Under the pieces are notes generated by a model. That model made no database searches and was not told the origin of the DNA. It worked only from the letters and a program-made list of their open reading frames with translations. A program made the position numbers and the translations under genes. Positions 1 through 8,783 of a stretch of 38,674 nucleotides of DNA are shown here, piece after piece. This DNA comes from Planctomycetota bacterium (GTDB taxonomy: Bacteria > Planctomycetota > UBA1135 > GCA-002686595), in NCBI GenBank assembly GCA_028278425.1, contig JANQEJ010000148.1:1-38674 (forward strand). The letters run 5' to 3'. Position 1 is the stretch's first letter. Each line of letters begins with the position of its first letter.

Positions 1-1776
1 GGCCCCGGTCACCTGCAGATCGACTTCGCGGGCGTCGACCCGGTGACCGGAGAGGCCGGGCCGCTCGCGGAAGACGACGGATACGACCTCTCCATCGAGT
101 CGAAGATCGACCGCCGGTTTCGTCTTCCGAGCCCGGGCGGCAACGTGCTGCAGCTCCGCGTCACCTGGCGCAGCGACACGGGATCGACGCTTCGCTTCGC
201 GCGCCTGGACGCGCTCGACCGCGAGCCGGTGGAGCGCTTCCCGATCATCTTCCTGAGTATCGACACGCTCTCGGCGAAGCACATGTCGCTCTACGGGTAC
301 GACCGCGACACGACGCGGCATCTCAACGCCTTCGCGGAAGAGGCCGTCGTCTTCGACCGCTGCATCACCAACGCGCCCTGGACGCTGCCGAGCTTCATGT
401 CGTTGATGAGCGGGCTCTACGCGAACGCCCACCGGCTGTTCCTCAAGCAGGATCAAGGCCTGGACACGAAGATGTGGGAGCGCTGGTTCCTCGCCGAGAA
501 CCGCTGGACGCTCGCGGAGTCGCTGCGCTCGTCGGGCTACCGCACCGCGGGCATCGTCGACAACCTCTGGCTGACCGACCGCTTCCGCTTCCCGCAGGGA
601 TTCGACGACTACGACACGAGCGCGGGCGACATCGACAAGCTCGATCCCAACGGGGGGATCCGCCACGTCGCGAAGCGCACCGGAGAGTGGCTGGACGCGG
701 GCAACGCCGAGAGGCCGTTCTTCCTCTTCCTCCACTGCTTCGACGTACACGGCCCCTACCTGCCCGAAGAACCGTTCGCGGGCCGATATCAGGGCGACGC
801 GCTCTACGAGGAGGGCGGAACCCGCTTCGCCGGGGGCATCACGAACGCGTACGGCATCATCCCCGAGTACATCACCGCCGGGATGTACGCCGAGGGCCAG
901 ACGCCCCGCGAGGTCGCCGCGGGCATGGTGACGGCGGCCTACGACGAAGGCCTCGCGATGGTCGACGTGGACGTCGGGAAGCTCTTCGACGACCTGAAGC
1001 GCCGCGGCATCTTCGACGACGCTCTGATCATCGTCTCCTCCGACCACGGCGAGACGATGGCGGAGACCGACTACCTCTTCGGCCACGGCGTGCTCGACGA
1101 GCCGGTCGTGCACGTGCCCTTGATCGTCAAGCTCCCCGGCGGCAAGAACGCCGGCCTGCGCGTGGACGAGACCGTGCAGCTCGTCGACGTCTACCCGACG
1201 ATCCTCGACCTCGTCGGCCTGCCGCACGACCGCGAGTACCTGCACGGGCGCTCGCTCGTGCCTCTGCTCGAGGGCGGCGACCTGCCGCCGGCGCCGACCC
1301 TGTGCGAGAGCGGGCTCATGTTCCAGAGCGCCGTCCACCTCGACGGCTGGAAGCTCACGCTGCGCATCCCCTCGTTGCAGTCCGCCGAGCCCGTCATCCT
1401 GACCTACCCCGGCATCCCGCGCCGCTACATCGAGAAGCACTTCCCCGAGCTCATCGACACGGGCCTGACCGAAGAGCTCTACGAGCAGCTCAAGGCGCGC
1501 GAGGACTACAAGACGCGCATGAAGGAGCTCCGCAAAGCGGGGCGAAGGGAGATCTTCGAGCTCTTCTACCTGCCCGACGATCCGGAGGCGAAGCACGACC
1601 TCTCCGAGGAGCACCCCGAAAAGCTCGCGGAGCTCCGCGACGTCCTGATGAAGCTGATGGAAGAGCGCGACATCGCCCGAGGCCGCGCGGCGGAGCCGGC
1701 GACACCGGCGACGCTATCGGAAGAGGACGTGGCGGAGCTGGCCAAGCTCGGGTACGTCGACGGCGAGGGCGACTGA
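1..1776 (+). CDS. Sulfatase-superfamily hydrolase, 5' end outside window
   Basis: The frame is open to base 1, so the true start lies upstream; the GTG at base 43 is only the first start-type codon inside the window. Numbering from that codon, residues 1-60 look like the end of a beta-rich domain, and the alkaline-phosphatase/sulfatase fold begins near residue 67. Visible motifs are the metal-binding SIDTLS (72-77), WTLPSF (113-118), an HCFDVHGPY block and SDHGET. At the position where sulfatases carry the formylglycine Cys/Ser there is Thr (T114), so this may be a phospho-transferase or phosphatase-like member rather than a classical sulfatase. The C-terminus ends in the KLGY-type tail common in secreted sulfatase homologues of Planctomycetota-like bacteria. 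A perfect 10-bp hairpin follows the stop. The family is clear; the substrate is unknown. Confidence 0.85.
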   Translation, partial: GPGHLQIDFAGVDPVTGEAGPLAEDDGYDLSIESKIDRRFRLPSPGGNVLQLRVTWRSDTGSTLRFARLDALDREPVERFPIIFLSIDTLSAKHMSLYGYDRDTTRHLNAFAEEAVVFDRCITNAPWTLPSFMSLMSGLYANAHRLFLKQDQGLDTKMWERWFLAENRWTLAESLRSSGYRTAGIVDNLWLTDRFRFPQGFDDYDTSAGDIDKLDPNGGIRHVAKRTGEWLDAGNAERPFFLFLHCFDVHGPYLPEEPFAGRYQGDALYEEGGTRFAGGITNAYGIIPEYITAGMYAEGQTPREVAAGMVTAAYDEGLAMVDVDVGKLFDDLKRRGIFDDALIIVSSDHGETMAETDYLFGHGVLDEPVVHVPLIVKLPGGKNAGLRVDETVQLVDVYPTILDLVGLPHDREYLHGRSLVPLLEGGDLPPAPTLCESGLMFQSAVHLDGWKLTLRIPSLQSAEPVILTYPGIPRRYIEKHFPELIDTGLTEELYEQLKAREDYKTRMKELRKAGRREIFELFYLPDDPEAKHDLSEEHPEKLAELRDVLMKLMEERDIARGRAAEPATPATLSEEDVAELAKLGYVDGEGD

Positions 1777-1777
1777 G

Positions 1778-1816
1778 GCCCCCGCAGGTACCTCCCTGAG
1801 CTAGCGCTGCGGGGGC
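1778..1816. terminator. Hairpin after sulfatase gene, possible terminator
   Basis: Perfect 10-bp inverted repeat GCCCCCGCAG (1778-1787) / CTGCGGGGGC (1807-1816) with a 19-nt loop, starting 2 bases after the sulfatase stop. No T-run follows, so it would be an atypical terminator or an RNA-stabilising hairpin. It also marks the left edge of the less GC-rich segment. Confidence 0.5.
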
Positions 1817-1900
1817 GAAAGACGGGCACGCTGCTAGGAGTCGTCTTGGCATACCCGATGTGGAGACTTATGGTGATTCTGCCCAACCAGGAGAGAGCCT

Positions 1901-3037
1901 ATGGACCTCATTGATCGACTCAACGAGCTTGCTGCCAGAGTTGAGCGTCAACTCGACCACCTCAAGACCGAGGAGGCTACTAAGAACGCGCTCATCATGC
2001 CCTTCATCCAAGCGCTAGGGTACGACGTGTTCGATCCTACTGAAGTCGTGCCCGAGTTCACGGCCGATGTTGGCACCAAGAAGGGCGAAAAGGTGGATTA
2101 CGTCATCCTCCGGGATGGGAAACCCTGCATCCTCGTCGAGTGTAAGACGGCTGGCACACGCCTCGATGTTGAACACACCTCTCAGCTCTACCGATATTTC
2201 TCGGTGACTGAAGCCAGGTTCGGAGTCCTCACCGACGGTATCGACTTCAAGTTCTTTTCAGACCTTGAAGCACCCAACAAGATGGACTCACGGCCCTTCC
2301 TGACCTTTAGCCTACGCGAAGTGACTCCGCAACTTGCGAGCGAGCTCAAGCAGTTCAGCAAAGAGGCCTTCGATCTCGACTCGATCCTCTCGACTGCCAG
2401 CGACCTCAAGCACCGGCGCGGGATCAAGCGAATCCTGGCCGAGGAGTGGGCTAACCCTTCCGACGAGCTGGTCCGACTGCTCGCCGGCAAGGTCTATTCC
2501 GGACGCATGACGCAGGGGACTAGAGAGCAGTTCGCAGAGATCACACGGGAGGCCTTTCACGAGTTCCTCAGCGAACGAGTCAACCAACGCCTCAAGTCTG
2601 CGTTGGAGCGCGAGGGTGGCGGAGCCGAGATGCCCACCGACGACAAGGAGTCTGGAAGCGAGCAAGATACGGACGACGGCATCGTTACAACTGAGGAAGA
2701 GTTGGAGGGCTTCTACGTGGTCAAAGCCATCGTGGCCGAACTCGTAGATTCCAGGCGTGTTTTCATGCGGGATCGAAAGCGCTATTGCGGCATCCTACTT
2801 GACGACACCAACCGCAAGCCTATCTGCAGGCTCTGGTTCAATAGTGCTCAGAAATACGTTGGCACCTTCGACACCGACAAGAGCGAGACTAAGCACCCTA
2901 TCGCGAGAGTAGAAGACATCTTTTCGCTCTCAGATCAGCTTCGAGAGACAGTCCGCAGGTACGAGGGAGCCGCATCCGAAACATCCGCTACTGATAGCGA
3001 TGCCTCAAGCGGCTTAACCGGGGCGTCCTCGAGTTGA
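1901..3037 (+). CDS. Orphan HsdR_N-type PD-(D/E)XK nuclease-domain protein
   Basis: 378 aa, with a strong AGGAGAGAG ribosome-binding site at 1889-1897. The N-terminal ~130 residues match the type I restriction HsdR N-terminal nuclease fold: D66 (KVDYV), E80 and K82 (VECK) form the PD-(D/E)XK site and Q95xxxY99 gives the associated QxxxY motif. An acidic linker (about 238-268) precedes a second domain (about 270-355) with the GILLDD..RKPICRL signature seen in predicted restriction endonucleases of the COG4748 type. There is no helicase domain and no hsdM or hsdS nearby, so it is a stand-alone protein. Its codon use and the flanking DNA are visibly less GC-rich than all neighbours, which suggests horizontal acquisition. 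Role unknown: nucleic-acid cleavage or defence is inferred from the fold only. Confidence 0.8.
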   Translation: MDLIDRLNELAARVERQLDHLKTEEATKNALIMPFIQALGYDVFDPTEVVPEFTADVGTKKGEKVDYVILRDGKPCILVECKTAGTRLDVEHTSQLYRYFSVTEARFGVLTDGIDFKFFSDLEAPNKMDSRPFLTFSLREVTPQLASELKQFSKEAFDLDSILSTASDLKHRRGIKRILAEEWANPSDELVRLLAGKVYSGRMTQGTREQFAEITREAFHEFLSERVNQRLKSALEREGGGAEMPTDDKESGSEQDTDDGIVTTEEELEGFYVVKAIVAELVDSRRVFMRDRKRYCGILLDDTNRKPICRLWFNSAQKYVGTFDTDKSETKHPIARVEDIFSLSDQLRETVRRYEGAASETSATDSDASSGLTGASSS

Positions 3038-3062
3038 TGCTGTTGACCAATCGCGCGATACG

Positions 3063-4637
3063 TTAGTGCCGGAAGTGGCGCTCGCCGGTGAAGACGATCG
3101 GCACGTTGCGGGCGTCGCAGGCGGCGACGACTTCGTCGTCGCGGCGTGACCCGCCGGGCTCGAGGATCGCGGCGACGCCGGCGTCCATCGCCTTCTCGAC
3201 GCCGTCGGGGAACGGGAAGAAGGCGTCGGAGGCGAGCACCGCGCCCTTCGAGCGTTCGCCGGCTTTCTCGCAGGCGATGCCGACCGCGTCGACGCGGCTC
3301 ATCTGGCCGGCGCCGACGCCGAGGACCTGCTTGTCGCGGGCGAGGACGATGGAATTCGACTTCACGTGCTTGCAGACGCGCTCCGCGAAGAGGAGGTCGG
3401 CGATCTGATCGGGCGAGGGCTCGGCGCGGCTCATCACCCTGAGGTTCTCGGCGGTCGAGGCGTTCAGGTCCCGGCCCTGGAGCAGGAAGCCGCCGCCGAG
3501 TCGCTTGAGCTCGAGCGTCGCGTCGCGCACCGCCGGCCCGAACGGGCCGCAGGCAAGCAAGCGCACGTTGCGCCCCCACTTCGGCCGCTCGCGCAGGATC
3601 GCCAGCGCCTCGTCGTCGAACGACGGCGCGACGATCGCTTCCACGAAGCGGTTCTCGGAGGTCAGGAACTCCGCGCTCGCGACGTCGACCGGGCGGTTGA
3701 AGGCGAGCACCGAGCCGAAGGCGGACAGCGGGTCGCCCGCCCACGCGCCCGCGAGCGCGGTGGCGATCTCCGCGGCCTGCGCGGCGCCGCAGGGGTTGTT
3801 GTGCTTGCAGACGCAGACGAAGGGCTCGTCGAATTCCTTCGCGAGGCCGAGCGCGGCATCGAGGTCGACCAGGTTGTTGTAGGAGAGCTCCTTGCCGCCG
3901 AGGAACTCCGCCGACGCGACGCTGGGCTCGTCCTCGCCGCCGACGCGGTAGAAGGCGGCGACCTGGTGCGGGTTCTCGCCGTAGCGGAGCTCCATCGTCT
4001 TCGTGCCGGCGAGCGTGTGGCTCTCCGGGAAGGCGCCCTCCTCCTGCGCGAAGAGCCAACCCGAGATCGCGGCGTCGTAGCGCGCGGTAAGCTGGAACGC
4101 CTTGACGGCGAGCTCGCGGCGTAGCTCGAGCGGAATCGCGCCGCCGTTCTTGTCCATCGCGTCGAGCACGCGGCCATAGTCGTCGGGGTCGGTCGCGATC
4201 GCGACGTGCCGGTGGTTTTTCGCCGCGGAGCGCACCATCGACGGGCCGCCGATGTCGATCTGCTCGACCGCGTCCTCGCGCGACACGTCGGGCTTCGCGA
4301 CGGTTTCCTCGAACGGGTAGAGGTTGACGACGACCAGGTCGATGGGGCCGATGCCCTCGCGCTCCATCGCCTCGACGTGCGAGCGCTCGCCGCGCAGCGC
4401 CAGGATCCCACCGTGGATCTTGGGATGCAGCGTCTTCACCCGCCCGTCCATCATCTCGGGGAAGCCGGTGTAGTCGGCCACCTCGGTGACCTCGATCCCC
4501 GCGTCGCGCAGGAGGCGGCACGTGCCGCCGGTGGAGAGCAGCTCGACGCCGTGCAGCTCGCGGAGGACGCGCGCGAAGCCTTCGACTCCGCGCTTGTCGG
4601 AAACGCTGATCAGAGCCCGTGAGATCTTGTCGGTCAT
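3063..4637 (-). CDS. purH: Bifunctional AICAR formyltransferase / IMP cyclohydrolase PurH
   Basis: 524 aa, the usual family length. It carries out the last two steps of de novo IMP synthesis: formylation of AICAR using 10-formyl-tetrahydrofolate, then ring closure to IMP, in the cytoplasm. The N-terminal cyclohydrolase (MGS-like) domain shows ISVSDKRG, STGGT, GRVKTLHPKIHGG and DIGGPSM. The C-terminal transformylase domain shows RYGENPHQ, CKHNNPCG and VKSNSIV, and the protein ends in the typical FTGERHFRH. The ATG at 4637 lies 15 bases after the stop of the upstream sulfatase-superfamily gene on the same strand, so they are probably co-transcribed. It converges on the HsdR-like gene with a 25-base gap that contains a short palindrome (3050-3059). 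Confidence 0.97.
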   Translation of the reverse strand: MTDKISRALISVSDKRGVEGFARVLRELHGVELLSTGGTCRLLRDAGIEVTEVADYTGFPEMMDGRVKTLHPKIHGGILALRGERSHVEAMEREGIGPIDLVVVNLYPFEETVAKPDVSREDAVEQIDIGGPSMVRSAAKNHRHVAIATDPDDYGRVLDAMDKNGGAIPLELRRELAVKAFQLTARYDAAISGWLFAQEEGAFPESHTLAGTKTMELRYGENPHQVAAFYRVGGEDEPSVASAEFLGGKELSYNNLVDLDAALGLAKEFDEPFVCVCKHNNPCGAAQAAEIATALAGAWAGDPLSAFGSVLAFNRPVDVASAEFLTSENRFVEAIVAPSFDDEALAILRERPKWGRNVRLLACGPFGPAVRDATLELKRLGGGFLLQGRDLNASTAENLRVMSRAEPSPDQIADLLFAERVCKHVKSNSIVLARDKQVLGVGAGQMSRVDAVGIACEKAGERSKGAVLASDAFFPFPDGVEKAMDAGVAAILEPGGSRRDDEVVAACDARNVPIVFTGERHFRH

Positions 4638-4652
4638 GGGGATGGGTCTCGT

Positions 4653-6194
4653 TCAATAGCCCAGAGCGTCGATTTTCGCCTGGGTCTCGGGGTCGAGTTC
4701 GAGTTGGCCGCTGCCGACGGCTTCGGCGGCGCGCGCGATGCTGCGGAGCTGATCGGGCCAATCGGGCCGCTCGCCGCTCCGCTCGGCGAAGACGTCGGTG
4801 AGCTCGAGGGGATCGGCGACGAGGTCGTACATCTCGAAGGAGTCCTGGTCGGCGTCGTAGATCATCTTGAAGGCGAGGTCACGCAGGCAGATCAGGTTCC
4901 GCCGCGCCTGCGGCTTGTGCGTCTCGGCGATCAGGATGCGCTCGTTGGAGTCCGGGGCGAAGGAGAGCAGCGAGCGCCCCATCTGATCGGGAAGAGCGCC
5001 GATCTCCAGGAGGTCGAGCAGCGTCGGCACGACGTCGACGTGGACGGCGAGGTTCTTGGTACGAACCTGGAGGTCGGCGGCGCGCGGATCGCCGGCGGGA
5101 AGCTTGAGGAAGAGCGGCACGCGGATCTGCTCGTCGTAGAGCCCTTGGACGTGCCCGACGTGGTCGTGCTCGCCGAGGGCCTCGCCGTGGTCGGAGGTGA
5201 AGACGATCAGGCTGTCGTCGTAGAGGCCGCGGTCCTTCAAGCCCTGGATCAGGTCGCCGACGTACCGATCGACGAACTCGACCTCGAGCACGTAGCGCGC
5301 GGCCGATGCTCCGCCGTTCAGCGCCTCGTTGATCCAGATGTCGATCCTTCCGGTGACCGGCTCGTCGGAATCGACCTCGATGACGACCCGCGCCCACTTC
5401 GCGGCCTTGAGGCGGGCCGACTCCTCCCACGTCACGGTGGTGTTCGGCGCCCGGCACCCGAACCAGCGGATGCGGAAGGCGTGGTCCGCGCGCACGTCGA
5501 ACACGTTGCGTCCGGGCTGAAGCTCGATCTCGCGGTTCCAGAAGTCCATCTCGGACGTCGTCAGCGTGTCGAGCTTCTCCCCCTCGAGCTCGAGCGTGGC
5601 CTCGAGCGCCGCCGTGCCGTGGGCGTTGTACGGCTCGTGCGGGTCGCAGTAGTGCGCGAAGAGGAAGAACGGGTCGTCGCCCTCCTTCAAGTCGTCGAGG
5701 ACGGCGTCGAGCTTCTCCGCGACCTTCGGCGCCTGGATCATCCGCGAGAAGTCCACGTCGTACTCGTCGAAGCCCCGATCGAGGCCGCGCCCCGGCGTGG
5801 GCCGCATCGTCCCGAGGCTGAGGACGGCGCGCGTGTCGTAGCCGGCCTCCGCGAGCCAGTCGGCCACGAGCGGCAGGCCCGGGTAGACGTCCATCCCGTT
5901 GTTGAAGATGCCGTTCTGAAACGGGTGCTGCGACGAGAAGAGGCTCGTGTGCGCCGGCAGCGTCATCGGCGCGTGGCTGAAGGCGTGCGGGAAGACGACC
6001 GAGTCCGCGGCGAGCGCGTCGAGCTCCGGCGTCTTGATCCGGTCGTCCGGATCGAGCAGGAAGTCGCCGCGCAGCGTGTCCACGACGATCAAGACGACGT
6101 TCTTGTGGTCGCGGTCGGCCCCGCCTCCGCAAGACGTCCATGCGGCGGCGAAGGCTAGGGCGAGACCCGGCCAGAGGACTCGCTCCGCGCTCAC
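4653..6194 (-). CDS. Sulfatase-superfamily lipoprotein with inserted beta domain
   Basis: 513 aa from a GTG at 6194 whose GTGA overlaps the prfB stop, giving translational coupling. The N-terminus is a signal sequence ending near C22 (WTSC), probably a lipoprotein. The alkaline-phosphatase fold shows VVDTLRGD (D39), MTLPAH (77-82), CDPHEPY (183-189), [15 protein letters not shown] (334 onward) and a final DALGY tail. Thr78 occupies the place of the formylglycine Cys/Ser. Between CDPHEPY and the RYVLEVEF helix there is an extra ~110 residues (about 190-298) with beta-strand-like patterning where most homologues have a shorter loop; it might be a carbohydrate-binding insert. The first sulfatase homologue in the window also has Thr at this site, so the pair may be related. 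Substrate unknown. Confidence 0.88.
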   Translation of the reverse strand: MSAERVLWPGLALAFAAAWTSCGGGADRDHKNVVLIVVDTLRGDFLLDPDDRIKTPELDALAADSVVFPHAFSHAPMTLPAHTSLFSSQHPFQNGIFNNGMDVYPGLPLVADWLAEAGYDTRAVLSLGTMRPTPGRGLDRGFDEYDVDFSRMIQAPKVAEKLDAVLDDLKEGDDPFFLFAHYCDPHEPYNAHGTAALEATLELEGEKLDTLTTSEMDFWNREIELQPGRNVFDVRADHAFRIRWFGCRAPNTTVTWEESARLKAAKWARVVIEVDSDEPVTGRIDIWINEALNGGASAARYVLEVEFVDRYVGDLIQGLKDRGLYDDSLIVFTSDHGEALGEHDHVGHVQGLYDEQIRVPLFLKLPAGDPRAADLQVRTKNLAVHVDVVPTLLDLLEIGALPDQMGRSLLSFAPDSNERILIAETHKPQARRNLICLRDLAFKMIYDADQDSFEMYDLVADPLELTDVFAERSGERPDWPDQLRSIARAAEAVGSGQLELDPETQAKIDALGY

Positions 6195-7310
6195 GCCTTG
6201 GTCCCCCGCTTGCGCAGGTACGCCTGGATGAAGTCGTCGAGGTCGCCGTCGAGCACCGCCTGGATGTTGCCGCGCTCGACGTTCGTGCGGTGGTCCTTCA
6301 CGCGCTGCTCGGGGTGCATGAAGTAGGAGCGGATCTGGTTGCCCCAGGCGATCTCGCCCTTCTCGCCGTAGAGCGCGGCCATCTCCTTGTCGCGCTCGGC
6401 TTCCTGCAGCTTCACCAGCTTCGCCTTGAGCATCTTGAGGCCCGTCGCGCGGTTCTTGTGCTGGCTGCGCTCGTTCTGGCAGCGGACCACGATCCCCGTC
6501 GGAATGTGGGTGATGCGCACCGCGGATTCGGTCTTGTTGACGTGCTGGCCTCCGGCGCCGCCGGCCCGCATCGTGTCGATGCGGATGTCCGCCTCCTTGA
6601 TCTCGACCTCGTTGTCCTCGTCGAGCTCGGGCGTGACGTCCACCGACGCGAAGGCGGTGTGGCGGCGGCCCTGGGCGTCGAAGGGGCTGATCCGCACCAG
6701 CCGGTGCACGCCGGTCTCCGCCTTCAGGTTTCCGAAGGCGTAGGGGCCGCGGACGAGGATCGTGGCGCTGCGGATGCCCGCCTCCGGCTCCTCGATGCGG
6801 TCCACCTCGGAGAGGTCGAAGCCCTTGGTCTCCGCCCAGCGGAGGTACATGCGGAGCAGGATCTCGGCCCAGTCGCACGAGTCGACGCCGCCGGCTCCGG
6901 CGCTGATCGCGAGGTAGGCGCCGCAGGCGTCGTGGGCTCCGCCGAGCATCACGCGGAACTCGAGCTCGTCGACTTCCTTGTTGAGCCGGCCGACGGTTTC
7001 GTTGAGGTCGTCGAGCACCTCCTCCTCGCCGGCCTCCTCGCCCATCTCTACGAGGAGCTCCGCCTCCTCGAGGGCGGTCGCCGCCCGCTTGACCGGATCG
7101 ACCGCCGCCCGCAGGCGCTTCAGCTCCGCGATCAGGGTCTGGGCCTTCTCCTGATCGGTCCAGAAGTCCGGCGAGTTCTGGAGCTCTTCGACCTCGCTCA
7201 GACGCGATAACGCCTGGGCGTAGTCAAAGCCCCTCCTTCAGCTGCTCGAGCCGCGACGACGCGGCTCGGGCGATCTCCTGGCATTCGCTGAAGGAGGACA
7301 TGGGCGGCAT
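6191..7310 (-). CDS. prfB: Peptide chain release factor 2 (programmed +1 frameshift)
   Basis: Release factor 2 recognises UGA and UAA stop codons. The gene is split: a 28-codon first frame starts at ATG 7310 (or 25 codons from ATG 7301, matching the E. coli length) and ends at an in-frame TGA (7226-7224). Translation continues in the +1 frame from GAC 7225, DYAQALSRL..., to TGA 6191. The body has the RF2-type SPF anticodon motif (ISPFD), the catalytic GGQ (GAGGQHVN) and the conserved [10 protein letters not shown] tail region. Full length after the shift is about 369-372 aa, normal for RF2. It lies 38 bases downstream of the aminopeptidase gene and overlaps the sulfatase-superfamily start by 4 bases. 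Neither start has an obvious Shine-Dalgarno. Confidence 0.96.
7223..7238 (-). promoter_or_regulatory. prfB programmed frameshift site
   Basis: On the minus strand AAG GAG GGG CTT TGA C: a Shine-Dalgarno-like AGGAGGGG abuts the slippery CTT, followed by the in-frame TGA and C. This is the classical autoregulatory site in which low RF2 promotes a +1 shift past UGA. The reading frame downstream is open and encodes the expected RF2 sequence. Confidence 0.95.
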
Positions 7311-7348
7311 TCTAGGGCTCGCCACCCGCGGAGAAAGGACGGAGCCGC

Positions 7349-8752
7349 TTATTCGCCGTGCTTTTCGAGAAGCTCGAGGATGCCCGGTTCCTTCATCAGC
7401 GCTTCGACCTCCTCGAGCTCTTTGGGAACCGCGGCCGAGATCACCTCGGCGCCGTCTTCGGTACACACGATGACGTCCTCGATCCGGACGCCGATCCCGA
7501 GCTTGCGGTCGTAGAGGCCCGGCTCGATGGTGAAGACCACGCCGGGCTCCATCGGCGCGAAGGTGTCGCCGGGGTCGTGCACCTCCATGCCGATGTAGTG
7601 GCAGGCGCCGTGGGAGCGCATGCCCATCATCCCCTTGTCGCGCAGGACCTTGTCGCAGGCGGCGTTGACCTCGGCCAGGGTCTTGCCCGGCGCGACGGCG
7701 GCGATGCCGGCCTTCTGGGCCTCCAGGACGGCCTCGTAGAGCTCTTTCATCCGCTTCGAGAACTTGCCGTCCACCGGCCAGGTCCGCGTGATGTCGGTGA
7801 CGTAGTGGTCGACCTCGGGGCCGTAGTCGATCAGGAGGATCTCGCCCTTCCTCATCGTCCGCGACGAGTCGAGGTAGTGCAGCACGCAGGAGTTCGCTCC
7901 CGACCCGACGATCGCCGCGTAGGCGGGACCGTCGGCGCCCTCGCGGATGTGGACGTGGCTCATCAGGGCGTCGAGCTCCCACTCGCCGACGCCGGGCTCG
8001 GCCGCGCGCATCGCCTCGGCCAGGGCGATCGCGCCGGCGCGGGCCGCGCGTCGCATCGCGTCGACCTCCTCGGGGGTCTTCACGCGCCGCATGTCGTTCA
8101 CGACCGGCGTGCAGTCGCGGACCTCGACGCCGAAGCGCTCCTCGAGGTGGTTCTTGAGCGTCTCCTCGCGGCTGACCCGCCCGTCGAGCGGGTCACGCTC
8201 GCGCTCGTTCACGAACTTGATCGCCGTGTCGTAGGAGTCCGAAAGCGCGGTGTGCGGCTGCAGGTGGACCCAGACGATGGCTCTCTTCTTGAGGATGTCG
8301 TCGAGCTCCTCGACGAGCTCCTCGGACGGCCGCACGTCCTTGAACCCGCTGAGCTTCTTGACCCAGTCGTCCTCGACGTCCCAGCGCTCGCCGTTCCAGG
8401 TCTCCCACATGCGGCTCGCCTTCGGGAGGAAGAGGATCTCCTTCTTCTTCTTGACGTCGAGGACGAGCGCCGCGTCGGGGCTCTCGATGCCGGTCAGGTA
8501 CCAGAAGACCTTGTCCTGCGTGAACTCCTCGTTGGAGCGCGGGGTCGGCAGGCCGCGCACGACGACGTAGCCCTCCTCGAGGCGGTTCATCAGCTCCTTG
8601 CGGCGCCCCGCGTGGAACTCCTTGCCGAGGCCGCAAACCTGGCTGCCGTCCCCGGTGCGCTGGACGCTCTTGACGACGTCCTTTTCCTTGTCCGCGGGGG
8701 ACGGAGCGACGAAGAGGGAGACGAGGAGAGCGGCGGCGAGGGCGTGCTTCAT
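7349..8752 (-). CDS. Secreted Xaa-Pro aminopeptidase, M24B family
   Basis: 467 aa with a signal peptide (cleavage near APSPA-DKEK, residue 20), so it is exported. An N-terminal creatinase-like domain (about 40-215) is followed by the pita-bread M24 catalytic domain. Metal ligands are all visible: D309 (LIDYGPE), D320 (TDITRT), H385 (HGACHYIG), E410 (TIEPG) and E425 (RIEDV). The enzyme should remove an N-terminal residue before proline using two metal ions. The start ATG sits in the loop of a small hairpin (8742-8759) and lacks a Shine-Dalgarno. It lies 31 bases after the M64-like gene. Its export, unlike cytoplasmic PepP, suggests scavenging of extracellular or periplasmic peptides alongside the other peptidase-family genes nearby. 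Confidence 0.92.
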   Translation of the reverse strand: MKHALAAALLVSLFVAPSPADKEKDVVKSVQRTGDGSQVCGLGKEFHAGRRKELMNRLEEGYVVVRGLPTPRSNEEFTQDKVFWYLTGIESPDAALVLDVKKKKEILFLPKASRMWETWNGERWDVEDDWVKKLSGFKDVRPSEELVEELDDILKKRAIVWVHLQPHTALSDSYDTAIKFVNERERDPLDGRVSREETLKNHLEERFGVEVRDCTPVVNDMRRVKTPEEVDAMRRAARAGAIALAEAMRAAEPGVGEWELDALMSHVHIREGADGPAYAAIVGSGANSCVLHYLDSSRTMRKGEILLIDYGPEVDHYVTDITRTWPVDGKFSKRMKELYEAVLEAQKAGIAAVAPGKTLAEVNAACDKVLRDKGMMGMRSHGACHYIGMEVHDPGDTFAPMEPGVVFTIEPGLYDRKLGIGVRIEDVIVCTEDGAEVISAAVPKELEEVEALMKEPGILELLEKHGE

Positions 8753-8759
8753 GGCACGC
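8742..8759. repeat. Hairpin enclosing aminopeptidase start codon
   Basis: Perfect 6-bp inverted repeat GCGTGC / GCACGC (8742-8747 and 8754-8759) with a 6-nt loop. On the minus strand the loop reads CATGAA and contains the ATG of the Xaa-Pro aminopeptidase gene. In mRNA the start codon would be presented in a hairpin loop. Confidence 0.45.
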
Positions 8760-8783
8760 AGGATACCGCACGCCCGGGAATTC

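Noticed and set aside
4653..6878. Single 741-codon minus-strand frame covering prfB and the sulfatase-superfamily gene
   Set aside because: The upstream part is an out-of-frame reading of prfB, which is clearly coded in another frame. The sulfatase-superfamily gene begins at GTG 6194.
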